Positions 1-7,990 of a DNA stretch of 64,000 nucleotides are shown in pieces; within the stretch, counting starts at the first letter, position 1; the number at the start of each line of letters is the position of its first letter. The DNA comes from Actinomadura opuntiae (GTDB lineage Bacteria > Actinomycetota > Actinomycetes > Streptosporangiales > Streptosporangiaceae). Under the pieces are notes generated by a model. It did no database searches. It was given only the letters and a program-made list of their open reading frames with translations, and was not told the DNA's origin. The stretch is taken from contig NZ_JASNWF010000005.1 in the NCBI RefSeq assembly GCF_030283205.1, positions 434,001 to 498,000 of the forward strand, read 5' to 3'. Both the position numbers and the translations under genes were made by a program.

Positions 1-2
1 TC

Positions 3-551
3 GTCCTGCCCGACGCGGCCGACCGGGTGGACGCGTTCAGCGTCGACCTGCATCCGCGTCCGATGGTGTTCTTCAACCCCGCGAAGGGCGACTACTGGCG
101 GAACCGGTTCGACGGGGCCCACGAGCTGGGGCACCTGGTGATGCACGCCGACGCCGAACCGGGCGGGAAGATCGTCGAGGACCAGGCGCACCGGTTCGCG
201 GCGGAGTTCCTGATGCCCGCCGAGGAGATCGCGGGCGAGCTGCCGCGGTCCGCCGACTGGGACCGGTTCGGCGCGCTGAAGGCGGAGTGGGGCGTCAGCA
301 TCGCGGCGCTGCTGTACCGGGCCCGCACGCTGCGGGTCATGGACGAGGGCGCGTACCGCACCGCGATGGGGACGCTGAGCTCGCGCGGGTGGCGGCGGCA
401 GGAGCCGGGGCCGGTCCGCGCGCTGGAGCAGCCGACGATGCTCACGCGGGCGCTGGAGCTGGTGGCCGCCGCGGGCACGGACCGCGACGCGCTCGCCGAA
501 CGCGCCCGGGTCACCCGCGCCGACCTGGACCTCCTCGTCCCCCCACGCTGA
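3..551 (+). CDS. ImmA/IrrE-family metallopeptidase, C-terminal part (gene starts before the window)
   Basis: The open frame runs in from the left edge and ends at a TGA at 549-551, so the N-terminus is missing. About 180 residues are visible. An HExxH zinc-peptidase motif (GAHELGHLVMH) lies near codon 40, followed by a helical region with the pattern AEFLMPAEEI that is typical of ImmA/IrrE proteins. Family members cleave or sense repressors and antitoxins, and often carry an N-terminal XRE helix-turn-helix; whether this one does cannot be seen. The family call is firm, the target unknown. Confidence 0.85.
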   Translation, partial: VLPDAADRVDAFSVDLHPRPMVFFNPAKGDYWRNRFDGAHELGHLVMHADAEPGGKIVEDQAHRFAAEFLMPAEEIAGELPRSADWDRFGALKAEWGVSIAALLYRARTLRVMDEGAYRTAMGTLSSRGWRRQEPGPVRALEQPTMLTRALELVAAAGTDRDALAERARVTRADLDLLVPPR

Positions 552-981
552 CCACCGCGCAAACGGCCCACGTCGATTGCCACACAAACCACCACGTCGA
601 TCGCCGCGCAGGCCACCGCACTGACCACCGCACTGACCGCCCGCGTCGCCGCCGCGCTGACTGCGGCGTTGACTGCGGCGCGGCGGTGAAGCGCATGGGC
701 GGCGGGGGCCGGTGGGCGTAGGGTGTGGGTGAACAAGGGGTCTGCGATGCCGGCGCCCAAGCCCGCGTCCCCCTGGTTCCCCGCTACTCGGCCTCCCCGG
801 GAGGCCAGACAGGTCCGGCGCTCATGACGCCGCAACACCGTCCCGCCCTCACGCGGACGTGCGCCGCCCGCGCCGTGGTCGACAGGCCGTCGCGCGGACG
901 CGACGCCGCCGTCGCGCGCTGACCTTCCCCATCACCGCCGGGAGACCGGCGCCCACCGACTTTTCCGGATCGGAGATCCCC
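552..981. other. Intergenic region with degenerate short repeats, no gene seen
   Basis: This 430-bp gap has no convincing gene. Between about 570 and 690 it holds short imperfect tandem repeats (CCGCACTGACCA and GCGGCGTTGACT types, period about 12-15 bp). Open frames here are composition artefacts. The STAS gene promoter should lie in the right half, but no clear -10/-35 pair stands out. Confidence 0.5.
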
Positions 982-1398
982 ATGCCCGCTCTCACCGCCT
1001 CGTCCGAGGCCGGGCTGAGCCGCGAGCGGTTCGCGGACCACACCGTCATCGCCCTCAGCGGCGAGCTCGACATCGCGTCCGCGCCGTCCCTGCGGGAACG
1101 GCTGCGCGCCGCGCTGGCGGACGCCGGCCCGCGCGTGGTCATCGACCTGTCGGGGGTGACGTTCTGCGACGTGTCCGGGCTCGGGCTGCTGGTCGGCGCG
1201 CGCCGCCGGACCGGCCCGGACGGCACCGTCGTCCTGGCCTCGCCGCGCCCGACGATGGCCAGGCTGCTGAACGTCACCGGGCTCGACCGGACGTTCACCG
1301 TCCGACCGGCCACCGGTACGGGCCAGGCCGCCGGTACGGGCCAGAGCGCCGCTACGGGCCAGGTCGCCGTGCCGCGCTCCCGATCGGCCGCGGCCTGA
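982..1398 (+). CDS. STAS-domain anti-sigma-factor antagonist
   Basis: The protein is 138 aa from the ATG at 982, chosen because GGAG lies about 8 bp upstream and the STAS fold starts soon after. Residues 12-105 match the SpoIIAA/RsbV STAS domain: an ALSGELDIASAP strand-helix start, VVIDLSGV, and CDVSGLGLL with Ser65 at the position usually phosphorylated by an anti-sigma kinase. The C-terminus (residues 110-128) is a low-complexity tail of TGQ-containing repeats. Such proteins release sigma factors by partner switching. No anti-sigma kinase is adjacent; the nearest partner candidate is the downstream GAF gene. Confidence 0.85.
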   Translation: MPALTASSEAGLSRERFADHTVIALSGELDIASAPSLRERLRAALADAGPRVVIDLSGVTFCDVSGLGLLVGARRRTGPDGTVVLASPRPTMARLLNVTGLDRTFTVRPATGTGQAAGTGQSAATGQVAVPRSRSAAA

Positions 1399-1489
1399 CC
1401 GCGGCGGCCGCCGCCCAGCCCGGCGAGCCCGGCCGCGGGCCGGGATCGGCTGATGCGAGAGGGAACTCCGAGCGCATGAGGAGAGCGGG

Positions 1490-2101
1490 ATGAGCGAAGA
1501 CCTGGCGACGAGCACGTGGGGGCCGCCGCGGATGCCCCGGGACGCGGCGGACGGGCAGCGGTTCGCGGCGTCGTTCGACCTGATGGCGGCGGTGCTGGAC
1601 GGGACGCCCCTCCCCGACCTGCTGGACCTGGTGGCCGCGCAGGCCAAGGCGCTGGCGCACGTCCCGCTGGCGTTCATCGCCCTGCCCGTCGACGACGGCC
1701 ACATGCTCCGGATCGAGGTCGCCGACGGCGTCGGCGGCGACCGGATCCGCGGGCTGACGGTGCGGCGCGGCCGGTCCATGCTCGGCCGCGCGTTCGCCTC
1801 GCGCCGGGCGCTGTCGGCGCGGATCGTCGCGGACCAGACGCTGAGCCGGCTGCCGGCCGGCCCGATCCTGATCCTGCCGCTGGAGACCGGCGAGACGACG
1901 CGCGGGGTGCTCGCGGTGCTGGGCCACCCCGGCGCGCAGCCGTTCGGGCCTGGCACCGCGCGTCAGCTACTGCTGTTCGCCGACATGGCCGCCCGCCTCG
2001 TCGAGCTGGCCGAGGAGCGCCCCGCTTCCCGCGGGGGCGCCACCGCGGACGGCGCGCACGTCGTCGACGGCCTTCGTCCGCCGCGGCCCCGGGGAACGTG
2101 A
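1490..2101 (+). CDS. GAF-domain protein
   Basis: A 203-aa protein starts at ATG 1490 behind GAGGAGAG. Residues 20-175 form a single GAF-like domain (repeated strand motifs such as AFIALPV, RIEVADGV, ILILPLETG, RGVLAVLG). There is no kinase, cyclase or HTH domain, and the tail is a disordered Arg/Pro-rich stretch. GAF modules bind small ligands or sense redox; here the ligand is unknown. It follows the STAS gene by 91 bp on the same strand, so the two may act in one signalling route (inference). Confidence 0.75.
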   Translation: MSEDLATSTWGPPRMPRDAADGQRFAASFDLMAAVLDGTPLPDLLDLVAAQAKALAHVPLAFIALPVDDGHMLRIEVADGVGGDRIRGLTVRRGRSMLGRAFASRRALSARIVADQTLSRLPAGPILILPLETGETTRGVLAVLGHPGAQPFGPGTARQLLLFADMAARLVELAEERPASRGGATADGAHVVDGLRPPRPRGT

Positions 2102-2183
2102 ACGGGGCCCGGCGGGATGCCGGGTAGATCTTTCCGGCCGCGGTGTGATCTGCGCCATGGCCGGGTCGGGTGAACGGCGGGTC

Positions 2184-2411
2184 TCAGAGCTTGAAAAGCT
2201 TGGCGTACGGGGCCAGAATGCGGACCTTGCGCGTCCCGAAGTCGACCAGGACGGCGCGTCCGGACTCGACCTCCAGGACGCGGCCGAGGCCGTACTTGTC
2301 GTGGGTGACCTGGTCGTCCGGGGCGAACTCCTTGGCGGGCGGGGCCGCGGCCGGAGGCGCGAAGGGGCTGGTGGGCAGGTGTCGCCGCTGTGCGGGCCGG
2401 AAGGGTTTCAT
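2184..2411 (-). CDS. Small CarD/PcrA-C-terminal-like (Tudor-type) protein
   Basis: A 75-aa protein. After a disordered Pro/Ala-rich N-terminus (1-30), residues 31-75 read as an SH3/Tudor-like fold with the pattern DDQVTHDKYGLGRVLEV and VLVDFGTRKVRIL. This resembles the RNA-polymerase-binding module at the C-terminus of PcrA/UvrD helicases and in CarD. The ATG at 2411 was chosen because further upstream the frame has no family similarity. It may bind RNA polymerase (inference). The adjacent gene on the other side is the cold-shock gene, divergently transcribed. Confidence 0.6.
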   Translation of the reverse strand: MKPFRPAQRRHLPTSPFAPPAAAPPAKEFAPDDQVTHDKYGLGRVLEVESGRAVLVDFGTRKVRILAPYAKLFKL

Positions 2412-2504
2412 TCCTGCCAGTATGCGCCCCGCCGCGGGGTGACGGGGAGTCTCCCCGGCAGATGGCGGGAAAATTCGCAGCGCAGGTTCCGTCCGCCGGA
2501 CCTT

Positions 2505-2667
2505 GTGGTAGCGTTTGAGCAGTTGCGGTTCCCATAGACATGTATGTGCGCCTGACGGTTCCACCTCGGGCGCATTTTTTGTTGTTCTGGATCTTCCGGA
2601 TGGGCCATCGCGGCGTCCGGCCCGCGCACGGTGTGCGGGCCGGGAACCGACCCAGAAGGAGACGACC
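2505..2667 (+). promoter_or_regulatory. Cold-shock gene leader with attenuator-like hairpin
   Basis: A stem TGCGCC (2547-2552) / GGCGCA (2569-2574) is followed by T6 (2575-2580), the form of an intrinsic terminator, yet it lies about 90 bp before the csp start. The second csp gene at 39692-39895 has the same arrangement: a related upstream segment containing GGTTCCCAT, the same stem bases and T6. A shared GGTAGCGT/GGTAACGT box just upstream (near 2507) may be the -10 region. Conservation in two paralogues suggests a transcribed regulatory leader. Confidence 0.55.
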
Positions 2668-2871
2668 ATGGCCACCGGCACCGTCAAGTGGTTCAACGCG
2701 GAAAAGGGCTTCGGCTTCATCGAGCAGGACGGCGGCGGCGCCGACGTCTTCGCCCACTACTCCAACATCGCGGCCCAGGGCTTCCGTGAGCTCCAGGAGG
2801 GCCAGAAGGTGTCGTTCGACGTCACGCAGGGCCAGAAGGGCCTGCAGGCGGAGAACATCGTCCCCGCCTAG
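2668..2871 (+). CDS. Cold-shock protein, CspA family
   Basis: A 67-aa single cold-shock domain. RNP1 (KGFGFIEQ) and RNP2 (DVFAHYSNI) are intact, so it should bind single-stranded RNA/DNA and melt mRNA structure. The ATG at 2668 has AGAAGGAG upstream and gives the normal family length. The paralogue at 39692-39895 is nearly identical. A DEAD-box helicase gene follows on the same strand, as it does for the paralogue, which points to a shared role in RNA remodelling, probably at low temperature or under stress (inference). Confidence 0.95.
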   Translation: MATGTVKWFNAEKGFGFIEQDGGGADVFAHYSNIAAQGFRELQEGQKVSFDVTQGQKGLQAENIVPA

Positions 2872-2883
2872 TCGCGGACGAGG

Positions 2884-2913
2884 CGGCGGGCGCGCCGGCA
2901 AGGCCGCCCGCCG
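2884..2913 (+). terminator. Hairpin after the cold-shock gene
   Basis: CGGCGGGC (2884-2891) pairs perfectly with GCCCGCCG (2906-2913) over a 14-nt loop, 12 bp after the csp stop. There is no T-tract, so it is either a GC-rich terminator or a processing/stability hairpin between csp and the helicase gene. Confidence 0.5.
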
Positions 2914-2983
2914 TCATGCTTGTTTCCAGGGGGACGACCCCCCACATCGAAGTCGCGCGGAGCGAACACGGCCCGCGCGCGTC

Positions 2984-3077
2984 GGTTCGTTCTTGTGAGC
3001 TCTTCGCCCGGCCCCGTTGGCGGGCCCCGCAGCGGAGCACTTCCTCGAAACGCACCGCTTCCGAGGAAGGCCTCGCA
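2984..3077 (+). promoter_or_regulatory. DEAD-box gene leader with Shine-Dalgarno-sequestering hairpin
   Basis: CTTCCTCG (3040-3047) is perfectly complementary to CGAGGAAG (3062-3069), and the latter contains most of the ribosome-binding site AGGAAGG (3064-3070), 7 bp before the ATG at 3078. Upstream, GGTTCGTTCTTG (2984-2995) is identical to a block in the leader of the second helicase gene, whose SD is likewise paired. Folding would hide the ribosome-binding site, as in RNA thermometers or protein-controlled leaders. Confidence 0.6.
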
Positions 3078-4643
3078 ATGACCCATGCCGATCGTCCGTC
3101 CACTCGTGGCGGACCGCGTCGCGGCGGCCGCCGCCGCCCGGCGAATGCCGTACAGGCGCAGCGGCCGGACGCCGAGTTCACGGTTCCCGTGACCCGCACC
3201 CCGCCGCTGCCCCCGGTCGAGTCGTTCGACCAGCTGGCGCTGCCGCCGCGCATCCTGACCGCGCTGGCCGCCCAAGGGGTGACGGACCCGTTCCCCATCC
3301 AGGCCGCGACGCTGCCGAACGCGATCGCGGGACGCGACGTCCTCGGCCGCGGCCGCACCGGCTCCGGCAAGACCCTCGCCTTCGGCCTGGCGCTGCTCAC
3401 CCGCACCGCCGGCCGCCGCGCCGAGCCGCGCGCCCCCCTCGCCCTCGTCCTGGTGCCCACCCGCGAGCTCGCCCAGCAGGTCACCGAGGCGCTCGCGCCG
3501 TACGCCGACGCCGTCGGCCTGCGGACGGCGACCGTGGTCGGCGGCATGGCGCTCTCCCGCCAGGCGAACGCGCTGAAGCGCGGCACGGACGTCCTGATCG
3601 CCACGCCCGGACGGCTCGCCGACCTCATCGAGCGCGGCGACTGCCGGCTCGGCGACGTGCGGATCACCGTGCTGGACGAGGCCGACCAGATGACCGACAT
3701 GGGCTTCCTGCCGCAGGTCACCCGGCTCCTCGACCAGACCCCGCCCGGCGGGCAGCGGATGCTGTTCTCCGCGACGCTCGACCGCAACGTCGACCGGCTC
3801 GTCCGCGGCTACCTCGACGACCCGGTGACCCACTCCGTCGACCCGGCGGCCGGTGCGGTCACCGCGATGGAGCACCACCTGCTGCACGTCGCCGACGACG
3901 ACAAGCAGGACACGACCGCCCACATCGCGGCCCGCGCCGGACGGGTGATCATGTTCGTCGGCAAGAAGCACGGCGCGGACCGGCTCGTCCGCAAGCTGGC
4001 CGCCCGCGGCATCCGCGCGGCCGCGCTGCACGGCGGCAAGTCGCAGTCGCAGCGCAACCGCGCGCTGGAGGGCTTCCGCACCGAGGACGTCACCGTGCTG
4101 GTCGCCACCAACGTCGCCGCCCGCGGCATCCACATCGACGACCTCGACCTCGTCGTCAACGTCGACCCGCCGGCCGACCACAAGGACTACCTGCACCGCG
4201 GCGGACGCACCGCCCGCGCGGGCCGCGCCGGGACGGTCGTCACGCTCGTCCTGCCCGAGCAGCGGCGCGAGATGGCCGACCTGATGGTCAAGGCGGGCAT
4301 CACGCCGCGCGTCACGCAGGTGCGCCCCGGCGACGGCGAGCTGGCCCGCATCACCGGCGCCCGGCAGCCCGTCCACGCCGCCGCGCAGCCCGGCACCCCG
4401 GCGCGCGACACCACCTCGGGACGCGCCACCGCGTCCAACCGCGGCTCGGGACGGAACACGACGTCCGTTCGCACCTCCGCGCGCGGCACCACGCCCAAGC
4501 GCGACGCCGAGACCGTCCGTACGTCGGGCCGGGACTCCGGCGGCGTGCGGAAGGCCGGCGGCCGGAGCTCGCAGCGCGCGGACGGCCAGGGCAGCGGCTC
4601 TCAGCGCAAGCCGCGACGACGCGCGTCCACCCTGAACACCTGA
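3078..4643 (+). CDS. DEAD-box ATP-dependent RNA helicase
   Basis: A 521-aa helicase starting at MTHADRPS (ATG 3078; AGGAAGG 7 bp upstream). Motifs in order: Q-motif region (FPIQAATLP), Walker A GRTGSGKT, PTRELAQQ, TPGRL, DEAD box variant VLDEADQM, SATL, then the second RecA domain with VATNVAARGIHI and HRGGRTARAG. The Arg/Ser/Thr-rich tail (about residue 430 on) is disordered and probably binds RNA. It unwinds RNA in ribosome assembly or mRNA turnover. The paralogue at 37940-39355 is highly similar in the core but lacks most of the tail. It converges on the MFS gene, 16 bp away. Confidence 0.95.
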   Translation: MTHADRPSTRGGPRRGGRRRPANAVQAQRPDAEFTVPVTRTPPLPPVESFDQLALPPRILTALAAQGVTDPFPIQAATLPNAIAGRDVLGRGRTGSGKTLAFGLALLTRTAGRRAEPRAPLALVLVPTRELAQQVTEALAPYADAVGLRTATVVGGMALSRQANALKRGTDVLIATPGRLADLIERGDCRLGDVRITVLDEADQMTDMGFLPQVTRLLDQTPPGGQRMLFSATLDRNVDRLVRGYLDDPVTHSVDPAAGAVTAMEHHLLHVADDDKQDTTAHIAARAGRVIMFVGKKHGADRLVRKLAARGIRAAALHGGKSQSQRNRALEGFRTEDVTVLVATNVAARGIHIDDLDLVVNVDPPADHKDYLHRGGRTARAGRAGTVVTLVLPEQRREMADLMVKAGITPRVTQVRPGDGELARITGARQPVHAAAQPGTPARDTTSGRATASNRGSGRNTTSVRTSARGTTPKRDAETVRTSGRDSGGVRKAGGRSSQRADGQGSGSQRKPRRRASTLNT

Positions 4644-4659
4644 CGCACCCGCAGTGCCG

Positions 4660-5808
4660 TCACGCCGTCTCGCTCCGAGCTATTCGGGGCGGGGCGGCGA
4701 TTCTTTTGCGCCCGTTGCACGACGGACCGCGGAGGACGAGCGGGACGAGCAGGAACGCGGCGCCCGCGACCGGCATCGCGCCACCGGCCAGGGCGGCGAG
4801 GCCGGGGACGGCGGGCTGCGCGACGCCCCACGACGAGCCGAAGAACGCGAACCAGCGGGGCCGTTCGGGCTCCGGGGCGATCTCCGCGATCAGGGCCTGC
4901 CAGCGGCCCTGGAGCGCGCTGTCGGCGACCGCCCAGGCCAGGTACGCGGCGACGGTGAGCGGGACGGACCGCCCGGCGGCCAGGACGAAGGCGGCCACGG
5001 CGAGGAAGAGCGTGCCGCAGGCGAGGGCGCGTTCGTGCGGCAGGCGGTCGAGGACGCGGCGGCCGAGGCGTCCGGTCAGCGGCGACAGCACGGCGGCGCC
5101 GGTCAGGGCGAGGCCGGGCAGCCAGGCGGGCGCGCCGCGCTGGAGCAGCACGAACGGCAGGTACATGACCACGGCGAGGTAGCCGGCGGCGAACGCGGTC
5201 CCCGCGAGGGTCAGCCGGACGAGCCGTGCGGACGGCCGCCACGCGCCGTCCCGCGCACGCCGCCGGACGACGGGTTCGCGCGGCAGGAACGCCAGCGCCA
5301 GGACGGCCGCGGCGAAGCAGCTCGCGGCGTCAGCGACGGCGAGCCAGCGGGCGCCGAGCGGCAGCAGGACGGCGGCGAGCAGCCCGCCGACGGCTCCGGC
5401 CGCGACCAGCGACGTCCCGAGGGCGCCGTAGACGTCGCCGTGCCGGCCGGGCGGGGCGGCGCGGGCGAGCGCCTCCTGGGTGGCGGGCTCGTAGATCTCG
5501 AAGGCGAGGCCGACCAGCGCCGCCGCGCCCAGCGTCAGCGGCGGCCCGTGCGCGGCGGCGAGGACGAGCAGTGCGGCGCCCGTGGAGGCCAGGCCGAGGG
5601 CGATGAGCGTGCGGGGCGCCATCCGGTCGAGGAGCACGCCGCCGAGCCAGCGGGACGCGAGCGCCGCGACGCCGAAGGCGGCCAGCGCCGCCGAGGCGAG
5701 GTCCGGGCCGGCGAGCACGGCCAGGAACGCCATCACGTACGCGCCGAGCTGGTTGATCACGCGCACGCCGATCAGCGCCCTGACCGGGCGCGGCAGTCCC
5801 CTTGTCAC
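4660..5808 (-). CDS. MFS transporter (probable exporter)
   Basis: A 382-aa integral membrane protein with about 11-12 hydrophobic segments, typical of the major facilitator superfamily but slightly short. The loop after the second segment has the MFS motif-A-like pattern (RWLGGVLLDRMAPRTLI), repeated in the second half (GRLGRRVLDRLPHER). Substrate is unknown; the shape is that of drug/metabolite exporters. It is transcribed alone, converging on the helicase gene. Confidence 0.8.
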   Translation of the reverse strand: MTRGLPRPVRALIGVRVINQLGAYVMAFLAVLAGPDLASAALAAFGVAALASRWLGGVLLDRMAPRTLIALGLASTGAALLVLAAAHGPPLTLGAAALVGLAFEIYEPATQEALARAAPPGRHGDVYGALGTSLVAAGAVGGLLAAVLLPLGARWLAVADAASCFAAAVLALAFLPREPVVRRRARDGAWRPSARLVRLTLAGTAFAAGYLAVVMYLPFVLLQRGAPAWLPGLALTGAAVLSPLTGRLGRRVLDRLPHERALACGTLFLAVAAFVLAAGRSVPLTVAAYLAWAVADSALQGRWQALIAEIAPEPERPRWFAFFGSSWGVAQPAVPGLAALAGGAMPVAGAAFLLVPLVLRGPSCNGRKRIAAPPRIARSETA

Positions 5809-5876
5809 CCGCGCAGGCTATGCGGCGCGTCCGACGGTCTCGGGGGCTCCTACCTCGACTGACATCCACACCCTGA

Positions 5877-5892
5877 TCGAACATGTGTTTGA
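5877..5892 (+). promoter_or_regulatory. LexA-type SOS box upstream of alkB
   Basis: TCGAACATGTGTTTGA matches the actinobacterial SOS box TCGAAC-N4-GTTCGA with one mismatch. It ends 21 bp before the start codon of the AlkB-like gene, a natural place for repression. This supports DNA-damage induction of that gene. Confidence 0.65.
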
Positions 5893-5913
5893 CTCGATGG
5901 GTACAGTGAAGGC

Positions 5914-6531
5914 ATGTTCCAAGGCTCGCTGCTGGACCGTGCCGACGAGACCGGCCCCCGCCCGTTGAGCGAGGCGCGGCGGACGCGGCTGGCCCACGGC
6001 GCCTGGATCGACGTGCTACCCGGCTGGATTCCCGGTGCGGACGCGCTGTTCGAGCGGCTCTCCACGTCCGTCCCCTGGCGTGCGGAGAGGCGACGCATGT
6101 ATGACCGGGTCGTGGACGTGCCGCGCCTCCTGTCGTTCTACGACGAGGGCGCCGCGCTGCCCGACCCCGTCCTGGACGAGGCGAAGGCGGCGCTGGACGA
6201 GCACTACGCGGCGGAGCTGGGCGAACCGTTCCGGACGGCCGGGCTCTGCCTCTACCGGGACGGCCGCGACAGCGTCTCCTGGCACGGCGACCGGATCGGG
6301 CGCGGCGCGCACGAGGACACGATGGTCGCGATCCTGTCGGTCGGCGAGCCGCGCCCGCTGCTGCTGCGGCCGCGCGGCGGCGGCCCGACCATCAAGCGGG
6401 AGCTGGGGCACGGCGACCTGATCGTGATGGGCGGCAGCTGCCAGCGGACCTGGGAGCACGCGATCCCGAAGAGCACCCGCGCGGTGGGCCCGCGGATCAG
6501 CGTCCAGTTCCGCCCGCGCGGCGTCCGCTGA
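5914..6531 (+). CDS. AlkB-like 2-oxoglutarate/Fe(II) dioxygenase (DNA alkylation repair)
   Basis: A 205-aa protein with all AlkB hallmarks: the iron ligands H and D in WHGDRIG (near residues 124-126), the third ligand H in RTWEHAIPK (near 188), and the C-terminal RISVQFRPR with the Arg residues that bind 2-oxoglutarate. AlkB enzymes oxidatively demethylate 1-methyladenine and 3-methylcytosine. The SOS box just upstream fits a repair role. It is monocistronic. Confidence 0.9.
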   Translation: MFQGSLLDRADETGPRPLSEARRTRLAHGAWIDVLPGWIPGADALFERLSTSVPWRAERRRMYDRVVDVPRLLSFYDEGAALPDPVLDEAKAALDEHYAAELGEPFRTAGLCLYRDGRDSVSWHGDRIGRGAHEDTMVAILSVGEPRPLLLRPRGGGPTIKRELGHGDLIVMGGSCQRTWEHAIPKSTRAVGPRISVQFRPRGVR

Positions 6532-6614
6532 CTGAGGCATCCGCCAACGCGCCTCCGCGGTGGACGCGCGCCCCTCCGGCACGTGATCATTTCCGGTATC
6601 CGTTCGGGGAGGCG

Positions 6615-7286
6615 ATGGACGTGACGATCTCGCTGGTCACCGGGGCGAACCGGGGCATCGGGCTGGAGGTGTGCCGGCAGCTCGCGGAGCGCGGGCACGA
6701 GGTGCTGCTCGGCGCCCGCGACCCCGGCGCCGCCGAGCGCGCCGCCAAGGAGGCCGGCGCGACGCCGGTCCGGCTGGACGTGACGTCCGAGGCCGACATC
6801 GCACGCGTCGCGGCCGATGTCGGGCGGCTGGACGTGCTGGTGAACAACGCCGCGATCACCTACGACACCTGGCAGCGGGCGTCGGACGCGGACCTGGACG
6901 TCGTCCGGGAGGCCGCGGAGACCAACCTGTACGGGCCGTGGCGGCTGACGCAGGCGCTGCTGCCGGTGCTGCGGCGCAGCCCGCACGGCCGGATCGTCAA
7001 CGTCTCCAGCGAGGCCGCCTCGCTGGCCGGCATGGGCTCCGGCACTCCCGCCTACAGCGCGTCCAAGGTCGCGCTCAATGCGCTGACCAGGATGTTCGCG
7101 GCCGAGCTGCGGGCGGATGGGGTGCTGGTGAACGCGGTGTGCCCCGGCTGGGTGGCGACCGACATGGGCGGTCCCGGCGGGCGGCCGGTCGCCGACGGCG
7201 CGGCGGGCGTGGTGTGGGCCGCGACGCTGCCCGACGGCGGCCCGACCGGCGGCTTCTTCCGGGACGGCCGCCCGCTCCCCTGGTGA
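6615..7286 (+). CDS. Short-chain dehydrogenase/reductase
   Basis: A 223-aa classical SDR. The cofactor motif TGANRGIG is at residues 9-16, NNAA follows near 80, the catalytic Ser lies in NVSSEAAS, and Tyr/Lys in YSASK. The pattern resembles carbonyl-reductase-like SDRs that use NADP(H); Arg13 in the Gly motif and a following Arg agree with that. The substrate cannot be told. The next gene starts 11 bp downstream, so the two are likely co-transcribed. Confidence 0.9.
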   Translation: MDVTISLVTGANRGIGLEVCRQLAERGHEVLLGARDPGAAERAAKEAGATPVRLDVTSEADIARVAADVGRLDVLVNNAAITYDTWQRASDADLDVVREAAETNLYGPWRLTQALLPVLRRSPHGRIVNVSSEAASLAGMGSGTPAYSASKVALNALTRMFAAELRADGVLVNAVCPGWVATDMGGPGGRPVADGAAGVVWAATLPDGGPTGGFFRDGRPLPW

Positions 7287-7297
7287 GAGGACCGGAC

Positions 7298-7990
7298 ATG
7301 ACCCGCGTGGAGCCGCTCGCCGCGATCACCGCGGCGACCCGTGGCCTGCTCGCGTCCGCCGAACGGCTGGACGACGCCGCCATGCGCGCGCCGTCGCTGC
7401 TGCCCGGCTGGACGCGCGGCCACGTCCTCACCCACGTCGCCCGCAACGCCGACGGCGGCACCCGCCTGCTGACCTGGGCGCGCACCGGCGTCGAGAGCCG
7501 GGAGTACCCGAGCGTGGACGCCCGCGCCGCCGAGATCGAGGCCGGTGCCGGACGTCCCGCCGCCGTCCTCGTCGCCGACGTCCGCGACAGCGCGGAGCGG
7601 TGGGCCGAGGCGTACGCGGCGATGCCGGACGACGCGTGGGAGCGCGTCGTCCAGTGGACGTCGGGCGCCCGCCGCCCCGCCGCGCGGGCCTCGGACGCGC
7701 GGCTCACCGAGGTGCTCACCCACCACGTCGACCTCGACGCCGGGTTCGGGCCCGCCGACTGGCCCGCGGACTACGTCGCCCGGATGCTGCCGAACATCGT
7801 CGCGTCCTACGCCCGCCGCGACGCCGCGCTGCGCCTGCGCGTGCACGCCACCGACACCGGCGCCGTCCACGGCGACGGCGAGGTCGCGGTGTCCGGGCCG
7901 GCGTCGTCCCTGCTCGCGTGGCTCATGGGCCGCACGGACGGCCGCGAGCTCACCGGCGCCGAGGGCGTGGCGCTGCCGTTCCTCTACTGA
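7298..7990 (+). CDS. Maleylpyruvate isomerase-family mycothiol-dependent enzyme
   Basis: A 230-aa DinB/MDMPI-type protein from ATG 7298 (GAGAGG upstream). The N-terminal four-helix bundle has the family pattern PSLLPGWTRGHVLTHVARNADG, with His residues and a later HHVDLDAG supplying the metal site. Family members use mycothiol, the thiol of Actinobacteria, for isomerisation or detoxification. Its exact substrate is unknown. It probably shares a transcript with the SDR, and its stop overlaps that of the convergent peptidase gene by 7 bp. Confidence 0.85.
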   Translation: MTRVEPLAAITAATRGLLASAERLDDAAMRAPSLLPGWTRGHVLTHVARNADGGTRLLTWARTGVESREYPSVDARAAEIEAGAGRPAAVLVADVRDSAERWAEAYAAMPDDAWERVVQWTSGARRPAARASDARLTEVLTHHVDLDAGFGPADWPADYVARMLPNIVASYARRDAALRLRVHATDTGAVHGDGEVAVSGPASSLLAWLMGRTDGRELTGAEGVALPFLY

